Positions 34,457 to 41,418 of a stretch of DNA of 64,000 nucleotides are shown one piece after another (position 1 is the first letter of the stretch; each line of letters opens with the position of its first letter). Where the stretch lies: NCBI RefSeq assembly GCF_006442815.1, contig NZ_VFVL01000021.1:43003-107002 (forward strand), read 5' to 3'. Made by a program: the position numbers and the translations under genes. Source of the stretch: Mesorhizobium sp. B2-4-3. Its GTDB lineage: Bacteria > Pseudomonadota > Alphaproteobacteria > Rhizobiales > Rhizobiaceae. The notes under the pieces are model-generated. The model saw nothing but the letters and a program-made list of their open reading frames with translations. It made no database searches and was not told where the DNA came from.

Positions 34457-35806
34457 ATGCCGACCGAAGTCATTCTTCCCAAGGTCGACATGGACATGGC
34501 GACCGGACAGATCTCGCGCTGGTTCGCCGAGGAGGGCGCCAAGGTCAAGAAGGGCGACGTGCTCTTCGAGATCGAGACCGACAAGGCGGCGATGGAGATC
34601 GATGCGCCGGCCAGCGGCACGCTGCGCAACGTCACCGGCAAGGAGCGCGTCGACATTCTCGTCGGCGAGCCGGTGGCGTGGATTTATGCTGATGACGAAG
34701 TCTACGCGCCAATCTCCCCCCTCGTGGGGGAGATGTCGGCGAAGCCGACAGAGAGGGGCGCTGTCCCTCCGACCTCTCATTCTGTCGCGCCCCCCTCTGG
34801 CCTGCCGGCCATCTCCCCCACAGGGGGGGAGATTAGCCAATCGCCTTCGGCCGCGCGCGCGACGCCGCTTGCTCGTCGCTTGGCACGCGAGGCAAATCTA
34901 GACCTATCGGCTATAACAGGCAGCGGTCCGCGCGGCCGTGTCGTGCGCGCCGACGTTGAGGCCGCAGTCGCAGCGAAAGGCGCAGTCACCCCTGCTCAGC
35001 CGGCCGCCGAGATTCCGGTCGAAGCCCCATCCGCTCCGGCACCCGCAGCCAAGCCGATGTCGGACGACCAGGTGCTGAAGCTGTTCGCCGAAGGCTCCTA
35101 CGAGCTCGTCCCGCATGACAATATGCGCAAGACGATCGCGCGCCGCCTGGTCGAGGCGAAGTCCACCATCCCGCATTTCTATCTGACGCTGGATTGCGAG
35201 CTCGATGCGCTGCTGGCGCTGCGCACGCAGTTGAATGCGGCAGCACCGATGAAGAGGACCGACAAGGGCGAGGTTCCCGCCTACAAGCTCTCGGTCAACG
35301 ACATGGTGATCAAGGCGATGGCCATGGCGCTGATGGCGGTGCCGGACGCCAACGCCTCCTGGACCGAGAGCGCCATGGTCAAGCACAAGCACGCCGATGT
35401 CGGCGTCGCCGTGTCGATCCCCGGCGGCCTGATCACGCCGATCATCCGCCATGCGGATGAAAAGACGCTGTCGGTCATCTCCAACGAGATGAAGGACCTG
35501 GCGAGCCGCGCCAGGAGCCGCAAGCTGAAGCCCGAAGAGTATCAGGGCGGCACCACTGCTGTGTCCAATCTCGGCATGTTCGGCATCAAGGACTTTGCCG
35601 CGGTCATCAACCCGCCGCATGCGACGATCCTTGCGGTCGGCGCCGGCGAGGAGCGTGCGGTGGTCAAGAAGGGCGAGATCAAAATAGCGACGGTGATGTC
35701 GGTGACCTTGTCGACCGATCACCGTGCCGTCGACGGCGCGCTCGGCGCCGAACTGCTCGGCGCCTTCAAGCGCTTGATCGAGAACCCGATGGGCATGCTG
35801 GTGTAG
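34457..35806 (+). CDS. Dihydrolipoyl acyltransferase E2, with an in-frame repeat in its linker
   Basis: A 449-residue E2. The lipoyl domain (1-80) has ETDKAAME with lipoyl-Lys43. The peripheral-subunit-binding domain is near 131-165 (ATPLARRLAREANLDLSAIT, SGPRGRVVRADVE). The catalytic domain (about 215-449) has the TDHRAVDGA motif with His422. Between the first two domains, residues about 85-128 are encoded by a CTCCCCC/GGGGGAG repeat pair that replaces or extends the flexible linker without breaking the frame. No E3 gene follows; a housekeeping lipoamide dehydrogenase must serve. Confidence 0.9.
   Translation: MPTEVILPKVDMDMATGQISRWFAEEGAKVKKGDVLFEIETDKAAMEIDAPASGTLRNVTGKERVDILVGEPVAWIYADDEVYAPISPLVGEMSAKPTERGAVPPTSHSVAPPSGLPAISPTGGEISQSPSAARATPLARRLAREANLDLSAITGSGPRGRVVRADVEAAVAAKGAVTPAQPAAEIPVEAPSAPAPAAKPMSDDQVLKLFAEGSYELVPHDNMRKTIARRLVEAKSTIPHFYLTLDCELDALLALRTQLNAAAPMKRTDKGEVPAYKLSVNDMVIKAMAMALMAVPDANASWTESAMVKHKHADVGVAVSIPGGLITPIIRHADEKTLSVISNEMKDLASRARSRKLKPEEYQGGTTAVSNLGMFGIKDFAAVINPPHATILAVGAGEERAVVKKGEIKIATVMSVTLSTDHRAVDGALGAELLGAFKRLIENPMGMLV
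34710..34840. repeat. CTCCCCC/GGGGGAG repeat pair inside the E2 gene
   Basis: The left unit starts CAATCTCCCCCCTCGTGGGG and the right unit runs GCGCCCCCCTCTGGCCTGCC to GGGGGGGAGATTAGCCA. Each is the inverse of the other, as at 15068-15237. All 131 bases stay in frame with the E2 gene (about 44 codons) and encode Pro/Ser/Gly/Ala-rich sequence. Confidence 0.9.
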
Positions 35807-35919
35807 GCAAATCCCTGTAGGCCTGAATCCACCTTGATCACCGACTTGTCAGGGCGGCAGCTCGCGCGAATCCCGGCAAGTGCTTGAAGCCGCCGCTATT
35901 TCGTTCCACATCGGGCGCA

Positions 35920-37089
35920 ATGAACGGCAAGATGCGGGAATGGTTTCGGAATTGGCGGTGGGCCTTGGCCGCATCGCTATTCCTGCATGCCTTGATCGCC
36001 GCGTTCCTGTTCTTTGGCTTGCCGAGACCCGACCAACAGCCGGATCGGCAGGAACAGCCGGTCAACGTCGCGATCGTGCCGCCGCCCGAGCAGCCCAAGC
36101 CGAAGCCCGCTCCCAAGCCGCCGGAGCCGAAGCCTGAAAAGAAGGCTGAAAAGCCACCTGAACAAAAACCGCCTCCGGAACCACCGAAGCCGAAGCTGCC
36201 GGACGATCAGGTTCTGAAGCGCGTTTTCGAATATGGCAAAAAGGATACCGGCCCGGAGAAATCAGCCGACGGAGGCAGCGCTCCAGCCAACGCGCCGTCG
36301 CCAGCCCAGAATGAGCCCGCGAAGCCGCCGGTCGCGCCGAAGCCCGTGCCCAGCCAGCCCGCTTCGCCTGCAACGTCCGAGCAGCAGGCGGATTCCAGCA
36401 AGCCTCAAGAGAAGCCGGCAACCGCAGCGCCGGACGAAAAACCCGCGCAAAGCGAGGAGAAGCAGGCCACTGAGGATGCCGATAAGCAGGAGCCCGACAA
36501 ACAGGAGACGCCGCCGCAAACCACCGAACAGCAAGCGGTCGTGCCGCCAAAGCCACTGACTGCGGAGTCCGGCGACAAGCCCGCGGCTCGATCCTCAGCC
36601 GGAAAGGCAAAGCCTAAACCCTCCAAGGCGATGAAGTTCAAATCCGCAAGAGCCTTGAGAGCGCCAAGCGTGAACCCGGGAAGGTCGAACTCCGCCGACA
36701 GCGAGGTTGCTGGATCGCCGATCTATTCCGGCCTGCCGGGTGTCAGAAAGCTTTACTCGCCGGGTGCGACCGGCAATGCGCTGGCCACGAGCTCGATGGA
36801 GAACGTGCCGCGCGATCAGCGCGTCGCCAATCTGTGCGCCAACGTCCTGAATCAGGAACTGCAAAGTGCTGACTATTCGCCGAAATGGCTGCCGACCATT
36901 CCCCTGAAGCAGGGCAATGTTCTCAACCCCACGCAAGCCGCCTTCAGCACGACAACCCAATGGTTCGATCTGAGCTTCCGCTGCGAGGTCGACGCCGATG
37001 CGACGAGGGTCCTGTCCTTCAACTTCCGCGTGGGGGGATTGGTGCCGCCCGGTGAGTGGACCCGTCGTCGCTTCCCCAGCCTCCGCTAG
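35920..37089 (+). CDS. DUF930 domain protein with TonB-like proline-rich stalk
   Basis: A 389-residue protein with an N-terminal membrane anchor (WALAASLFLHALIAAFLFFG, about residues 14-33). A long Pro/Lys/Glu/Gln-rich periplasmic stalk follows to about 220, and then the C-terminal DUF930 domain (VPRDQRVANLCANVLNQELQ ... WFDLSFRCEVDADATRVLSF, two conserved Cys). The architecture resembles TonB or TolA spanning the periplasm. The start is ATG 35920; TTG 35884 and ATG 35932 are alternatives. It lies in the drl-PTS region but probably is not part of the pathway. Confidence 0.75.
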   Translation: MNGKMREWFRNWRWALAASLFLHALIAAFLFFGLPRPDQQPDRQEQPVNVAIVPPPEQPKPKPAPKPPEPKPEKKAEKPPEQKPPPEPPKPKLPDDQVLKRVFEYGKKDTGPEKSADGGSAPANAPSPAQNEPAKPPVAPKPVPSQPASPATSEQQADSSKPQEKPATAAPDEKPAQSEEKQATEDADKQEPDKQETPPQTTEQQAVVPPKPLTAESGDKPAARSSAGKAKPKPSKAMKFKSARALRAPSVNPGRSNSADSEVAGSPIYSGLPGVRKLYSPGATGNALATSSMENVPRDQRVANLCANVLNQELQSADYSPKWLPTIPLKQGNVLNPTQAAFSTTTQWFDLSFRCEVDADATRVLSFNFRVGGLVPPGEWTRRRFPSLR

Positions 37090-37090
37090 C

Positions 37091-37765
37091 TCAGGCCGGC
37101 ACGCCGAGCTCGACCAACTGCCGGGCAACCTCGTGCCAGTCGGCGCAGACGAAATCGGCGCCGGCAGCCCTCAGTCGGGCGCTGTGCCCGGGATAGGTAT
37201 GCCCGCCGCCGGTATAGCCGATCGCGGTCATGCCGGCCGCGACCGCGCCCTGGACGCCGAACGGCGAATCCTCGACGACGATGCAGTCCGCGGGGTTCGC
37301 GCCCATTTTCTCGGCGGCATGGAGGAAGATATCGGGCGCCGGCTTGCCGTTCTTCACCATCGAGGAGGAAAAGATCGCCTCGCCGAAGAAGCGCGACAGT
37401 CCGGTCACCGACAGGCTGTGGTTGATGCGTTCGACCGACGACGATGAGGCGACGCAGCGGTCGCCGGCAAGCGCTTCGAGGAAAGGCACGATCCCCGGCG
37501 TCGGCTTCAGCTCCTCGGAAAACAGCAGCTTGGTCTCGGCCCAGATATCGCCGTCGGCGGCTAAAGGGAACTGATGGCCGGTCAGTTCCTTGATTTTGAC
37601 GATGATGTCGGACTGCTTCATGCCGATGCATTGGGCGATGATGCCGCCATGCACGCCGGGCATGCCGTGTTTCTCGTAGACGCGCTCATAGGCTTTGGCG
37701 GCCAGCGGCTCGCTGTCGACGAGAACGCCGTCGCAATCGAAAATCATCAGTCTAGGTCGCACCAC
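37091..37765 (-). CDS. HAD-superfamily phosphatase (subfamily IA)
   Basis: A 224-residue hydrolase of the beta-phosphoglucomutase/phosphatase group. Motif I is DCDGVLVDSEP (Asp10, Asp12), motif II SSSSVERI, motif III NGKPAPDIFL (Lys), motif IV VEDSPFGVQGA. The cap is C1-type helical. It starts with GTG GTG at 37765. It likely removes phosphate from a small sugar phosphate. Its place between the drl-E1-E2 and PTS groups makes a sugar-phosphate detoxifying role for the pathway attractive but unproven. An ATGTTCAATAGCGG motif shared with the drl upstream region lies 55 bases before it. Confidence 0.82.
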   Translation of the reverse strand: MVRPRLMIFDCDGVLVDSEPLAAKAYERVYEKHGMPGVHGGIIAQCIGMKQSDIIVKIKELTGHQFPLAADGDIWAETKLLFSEELKPTPGIVPFLEALAGDRCVASSSSVERINHSLSVTGLSRFFGEAIFSSSMVKNGKPAPDIFLHAAEKMGANPADCIVVEDSPFGVQGAVAAGMTAIGYTGGGHTYPGHSARLRAAGADFVCADWHEVARQLVELGVPA

Positions 37766-37853
37766 GCGCTTCTCCCGGCTGCTGTGCCAATGCGCACATC
37801 GCTATCGATAAAAAGTCAGATGTTCAATAGCGGGCAGCTGCGTCCCCAACACT

Positions 37854-38495
37854 TCAAAGCTGGCGCAGCGCCTCGCTGACCGGCGTGGATCCAAGCGCGC
37901 GCTGCATGGCCTGGCGCGACTGCGCGCGGTCGGGTGTGATCCAGTTGGGCTCGGCGCCGAGGAAGCGGTCGAGGAAGGCCACGGCATAGGCGGGCATTTC
38001 CGTTGCGTTCTCGCGATAAGACCACCAGGTTCGCAGGTCGTCGGCGCATTTGTCGATGCTGGGCGCCGTGCCGAACTCCTGCTCGTGCACGGCCAGGATC
38101 GCCGATACGCAGTAGTTGGTATAGAGGAAGCCTTCCGGCCAGAAGCGCACGATTTCCGCCGTGCCGGCATTGGCCTCGGTCTCGATCATGTCGGTGAGGC
38201 CGGAAATCTCCCGCGCCGGCGCCTGCCGGATCAGCTCGCGCAGCACAAGCCCGGCGGCGAAGACGATGAAGTCCGCGCGGTCGACGGCAGCGAATCGCTT
38301 CTGCGCTTCCATGACTTCGATCCAGTCGAGGAAAGCGCGCGTCAACTTGGCCTCGTCGATCTCGAAGCGCACGCCGAACGTTTCGGACACCACCTTCGCG
38401 CTGCTGCGGAAGGTGGCGCGGAACCAGCGCAGTTGCCGCAGCCGGTGACGCAGGTCTGGCATCAGCGCCAGTTCGTGCCTGAAAGGCAGGTCCAT
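37854..38495 (-). CDS. Conserved hypothetical protein
   Basis: A 213-residue soluble-looking protein with no signal peptide and no recognised domain. It is Arg/Ala/Glu-rich and mostly helical, with Trp-containing segments (LRTWWSYRENATEMPAYAVA, FLDRFLGAEPNWITPDRA). Similar proteins exist in Rhizobiales, as far as I recall. It ends 88 bases before the HAD gene on the same strand and may be co-transcribed. It faces away from gutM. No function can be assigned. Confidence 0.6.
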   Translation of the reverse strand: MDLPFRHELALMPDLRHRLRQLRWFRATFRSSAKVVSETFGVRFEIDEAKLTRAFLDWIEVMEAQKRFAAVDRADFIVFAAGLVLRELIRQAPAREISGLTDMIETEANAGTAEIVRFWPEGFLYTNYCVSAILAVHEQEFGTAPSIDKCADDLRTWWSYRENATEMPAYAVAFLDRFLGAEPNWITPDRAQSRQAMQRALGSTPVSEALRQL

Positions 38496-38593
38496 GTCTC
38501 AATTCCCGTTTGACGACAGGCTAGCACAGGCGCTGCCGATGCCGAAATCGGCCAGCCGCCTGTGGAGCGTTATGACGGCTAATATAATACATG

Positions 38594-38622
38594 TTGACAT
38601 TCGAGGAAACAAATGTTCTCAC
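38594..38622 (+). promoter_or_regulatory. Putative promoter/operator of the gut PTS operon
   Basis: TTGACA at 38594-38599, then a 17-base spacer containing AAATGTTC. TGACATTCG and CAAATGTTC form an imperfect inverted pair. The downstream gene is gutM at 38686. The -10 match is poor, so activator dependence is plausible. Confidence 0.3.
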
Positions 38623-38685
38623 TTTCGGGTCATCTCACCTCCGTCCAATATGCGTCGGAGGAACGAGAGTCGGGAGGAAACCGAA

Positions 38686-39123
38686 ATGGCGATCTGGCAG
38701 TGGGCGCTGCTTCTGCTGTTTGTTGTCTGGGCGCTGCAATCGCTCGGCGTCTGGCTGCAGATGCGGCATTATTCGGACGTCTTCAAAGGCGTCACCGGAG
38801 AGTTCAAGGACGGCTTCGTCGGCGCGGGCAATTTCCGCGGCCGGCTCGCCAAGGGCACCATTGCGCTCGTCGTCGTGACGCCCGATCTCATCGTGCGCCG
38901 CATGATGGTCATGAGCGGCCGCTCGGTGCTCACCAAGTTCAAGCGACATGAAGAATTCGAGGGCGTCCCCCTCGATCGACTCCGGTCCAACCCTGCGATC
39001 ATGGGGGAGGGGGAACCCGGTGTGGCCGAGGCCGTGAAACGGGCGATCGAGCAGATCGACCGCGCGCGGTCGGAGCCGGGGAAGAAGCCGGGCCTGTCCG
39101 GTTTGAACGTAGCAAGGGCTTAA
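38686..39123 (+). CDS. gutM: GutM-type glucitol operon activator
   Basis: A 145-residue protein of the GutM/SrlM family. An N-terminal membrane helix (MAIWQWALLLLFVVWALQSL) precedes the conserved MRHYSDVFKGVTGEFKDGFV and KGTIALVVVTPDLIVRRMMV stretches, then VLTKFKRHEEFEGVPL. In enterics GutM activates the glucitol PTS operon. The ATG at 38686 follows GGGAGG. It is the first gene of a run to the Enzyme I fusion (gutM-srlA-srlE-srlB-ptsI-like). A DNA-binding domain is not obvious, so it may act at the membrane. Confidence 0.85.
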   Translation: MAIWQWALLLLFVVWALQSLGVWLQMRHYSDVFKGVTGEFKDGFVGAGNFRGRLAKGTIALVVVTPDLIVRRMMVMSGRSVLTKFKRHEEFEGVPLDRLRSNPAIMGEGEPGVAEAVKRAIEQIDRARSEPGKKPGLSGLNVARA

Positions 39124-39175
39124 GCGACGCCGGCAGCCGGCTGGGAATGACCGGCGGGGGTCATAAGGAGGAGAA

Positions 39176-39943
39176 ATGTCTGTAATTTCGTTATTGGCGC
39201 AGCATGCCGACCTGGTGGTGCACAACCTGCATGTCGCAGGCACCATGGTCTCGGACGCTGCCTGGCACGGCAAGCTCGGCGTCGAGCATGCCACCGATCA
39301 TCTTGTTGTCCTGGCGCAGGCGACGACCGACAACGCGCCGGTCACCGCCGATCAGCTGAAGGAACAGCTGAAGAACGTGCAGCAGGAAGAGCAGCTCGGC
39401 TGGCTGACCGCGATCGGCAAGTATTTCATCGGCATCTTCCAGAAGGGCGGCGAAGTGTTCGCCGGCTTTGTCACCGGCATCATCCCGACGCTGGTGGTTC
39501 TGATGACCGCCTTCTACGCCGTCACCGAGCTGGTCGGCGAAGAGCGCGTTCACGGCCTGGCGCGCGGCGCCGGCCGCATCGCCCTGACCCGTTATACAGT
39601 GCTGCCGGTCTTGTCGGTGTTCTTCCTCACCAACCCGATGGCTTACACCTTCGGCTCGTTCCTGGAAGAAAAGCACAAGCCCGCCTTCTACGACGCGGCC
39701 GTGTCCTACGTGCATCCGCCGCTTGGCCTGTTCCCGCATATCAACCCCGGCGAATATTTCGTTTGGGGCGGCATGCTGGTCGCGCTGCTCGACCTCGAGA
39801 AGCGGGGCGTCATCGCCAACGGCTACCACGTCAAGGTGGCCATCTGGTACGCCATCGTCGGCCTCGTCGTCATCCTGCTCAAGGGCATGCTGACCGAGCG
39901 CATCACGGCCATCATGGCACGCCGCCAGGGCGTCGAGCTCTAA
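39176..39943 (+). CDS. srlA: Glucitol/sorbitol-type PTS EIIC subunit (SrlA), N-terminally extended
   Basis: A 255-residue permease part. Residues about 80-255 align in character with SrlA (YFIGIFQKGGEVFAGFVTGI, FLTNPMAYTFGSFLEEKHKP, GLFPHINPGEYFVWGGM). About 75 extra residues precede it, starting MSVISLLAQHADLVVHNLHV and rich in His, Ala and Thr. Enteric SrlA is about 187 residues and lacks this part. It forms the translocation channel with SrlE. GGAGGAGAA lies just before the ATG. Confidence 0.9.
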   Translation: MSVISLLAQHADLVVHNLHVAGTMVSDAAWHGKLGVEHATDHLVVLAQATTDNAPVTADQLKEQLKNVQQEEQLGWLTAIGKYFIGIFQKGGEVFAGFVTGIIPTLVVLMTAFYAVTELVGEERVHGLARGAGRIALTRYTVLPVLSVFFLTNPMAYTFGSFLEEKHKPAFYDAAVSYVHPPLGLFPHINPGEYFVWGGMLVALLDLEKRGVIANGYHVKVAIWYAIVGLVVILLKGMLTERITAIMARRQGVEL

Positions 39944-39958
39944 GGGCGGGAGGACACC

Positions 39959-40963
39959 ATGGCCAAGACATACAAGGCAGTAAAGATCTCGAGGGGGTCC
40001 ACCGGTTGGGGTGGTCCGCTGGTCATCGAGCCGACCGAACAGCGCAGCAAGGTCGTGTCGGTAACCGGTGGCGGCATTCATCCGGTCGCTCAGCTCATCG
40101 CCGACATGACCGGCGCCGAGGCGGTCGACGGTTTCAAGGCGCCGCCGATCGAAAGCGAGATGGCGGTCGTCGTCGTCGACTGCGGCGGCACCGCGCGCTG
40201 CGGCGTCTATCCGCGCAAGCGTATCCCGACCGTCAATCTGACGCCGGTCGGCCAGGCGGGTCCGCTCGCCCAGTTCATCACGGAAGACATCTACGTTTCG
40301 GGCGTGAAGCCGGCCAATGTCACGATGGCGGACGGATCCGAAGCGGTCACCACTGCGGGGGGAGCAGCATCGATGAGTTCAGGCAACAACACTACGGCCA
40401 GGGCGGCCGAGCCGCTGCCGAGCGAAGGCGGGCTTATCGGCCTGATCAGCTCGATCGGCCGCGTCATGGGCCGTGTCGTCGGCATCTTCTTCAACGCCGG
40501 CCGCCGCACCATCGATCAGGTTATCCGCAACGTGCTGCCCTTCATGGCCTTCGTGACCATGCTGATCGGCCTGATCCTCTATACCGGCATCGGCGACGTG
40601 CTGGCGCAGCCGATGGGGCCCTTGGCCAACAACATCGTCGGCCTGCTGGTGATTTCGGCCATCTGCGGCCTGCCGTTCCTGTCGCCCATCCTGGGCCCAG
40701 GCGCGGTCATCGCACAGGTCATCGGCGTCGCCATCATCGGCCCGCAGATCGCCAACGGCACCATCTCGCCCGCGATGGCTCTGCCGGCGCTGTTTGCCTA
40801 CAATACCCAGGTGGGCTGCGACTTCGTTCCCGTCGGTCTGGCGCTCGGTGAGGCCAAGCCGAAGACGATCGAGATCGGCGTGCCGGCGGTGCTCATCAGC
40901 CGCCAGATCATGGGTCCGGTCTCCGTGCTGATCGCATGGGTCGTCTCCCTGATCGTGTTCTAA
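39959..40963 (+). CDS. srlE: Glucitol/sorbitol-type PTS EIIBC subunit (SrlE)
   Basis: A 334-residue protein. The EIIB domain (1-115) carries VVDCGGTARCGVYPRKR with phosphorylated Cys75. A linker follows, then a membrane EIIC2 part (about 150-334) with FMAFVTMLIGLILYTGIG, LSPILGPGAVIAQVIG and VGCDFVPVGLALGEA. Length and motifs fit SrlE. It transfers phosphate from SrlB to the incoming polyol. It follows srlA after 15 bases. Confidence 0.92.
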   Translation: MAKTYKAVKISRGSTGWGGPLVIEPTEQRSKVVSVTGGGIHPVAQLIADMTGAEAVDGFKAPPIESEMAVVVVDCGGTARCGVYPRKRIPTVNLTPVGQAGPLAQFITEDIYVSGVKPANVTMADGSEAVTTAGGAASMSSGNNTTARAAEPLPSEGGLIGLISSIGRVMGRVVGIFFNAGRRTIDQVIRNVLPFMAFVTMLIGLILYTGIGDVLAQPMGPLANNIVGLLVISAICGLPFLSPILGPGAVIAQVIGVAIIGPQIANGTISPAMALPALFAYNTQVGCDFVPVGLALGEAKPKTIEIGVPAVLISRQIMGPVSVLIAWVVSLIVF

Positions 40964-40990
40964 GTTAGCAACAATATCGAGGTTCGCCAT

Positions 40991-41371
40991 ATGTCGGTTC
41001 TTCTCAAGACACGGGTCACGGCTATCGGGCCCGAAGTGGCGGACCTCGCCGAAGGCGGCGTGGTCATCCTGTTCGCGGATGGCTCGCCCCCCGAACTGGC
41101 CGAAGTTTCCGTGTTGCACAAGACGGAAGAAGGCCCGAGCGACGACGCGCCAGCGAAAGGCGCGTCGATCACGCTCGGACCGGTTTCGGCAGTGATAACG
41201 GCGGTCGGCTCCACGGCCTGGAGCAAGGTGCGCGAGATGGGCCATGTCGTGATCTCCTTCAACGGAGCAACCGAGGCCGAAAGGCCGGGCGAGGTTTGCG
41301 CATCCGAGGTCGACTCCGGAGCGCTCGTGGCCGCCCTGACACCGGGCGCTGTCATCACCATCGCCGCCTGA
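40991..41371 (+). CDS. srlB: Glucitol/sorbitol-type PTS EIIA subunit (SrlB)
   Basis: A 126-residue soluble phosphocarrier. His43 in SVLHKTEE is the expected phosphorylation site. The ITLGPVSAVITAVGSTAWSK and MGHVVISFNGATEAERPGEV segments match the family. It accepts phosphate from the HPr part of the fusion encoded next and passes it to SrlE. The short spacer to srlE supports one operon. Confidence 0.9.
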   Translation: MSVLLKTRVTAIGPEVADLAEGGVVILFADGSPPELAEVSVLHKTEEGPSDDAPAKGASITLGPVSAVITAVGSTAWSKVREMGHVVISFNGATEAERPGEVCASEVDSGALVAALTPGAVITIAA

Positions 41372-41418
41372 TAATATCCGCGCTGTCTGTCGACGGCGCC
41401 CAAACCTAGAGTATTGCC

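Noticed and set aside
32427..35806. E1 alpha, E1 beta and E2 as the housekeeping pyruvate dehydrogenase
   Set aside because: In rhizobia the housekeeping set follows eno and includes a lipoyl domain on E1 beta and an lpd gene. Here E1 beta lacks that lipoyl domain, no lpd follows, and the first gene is drl.
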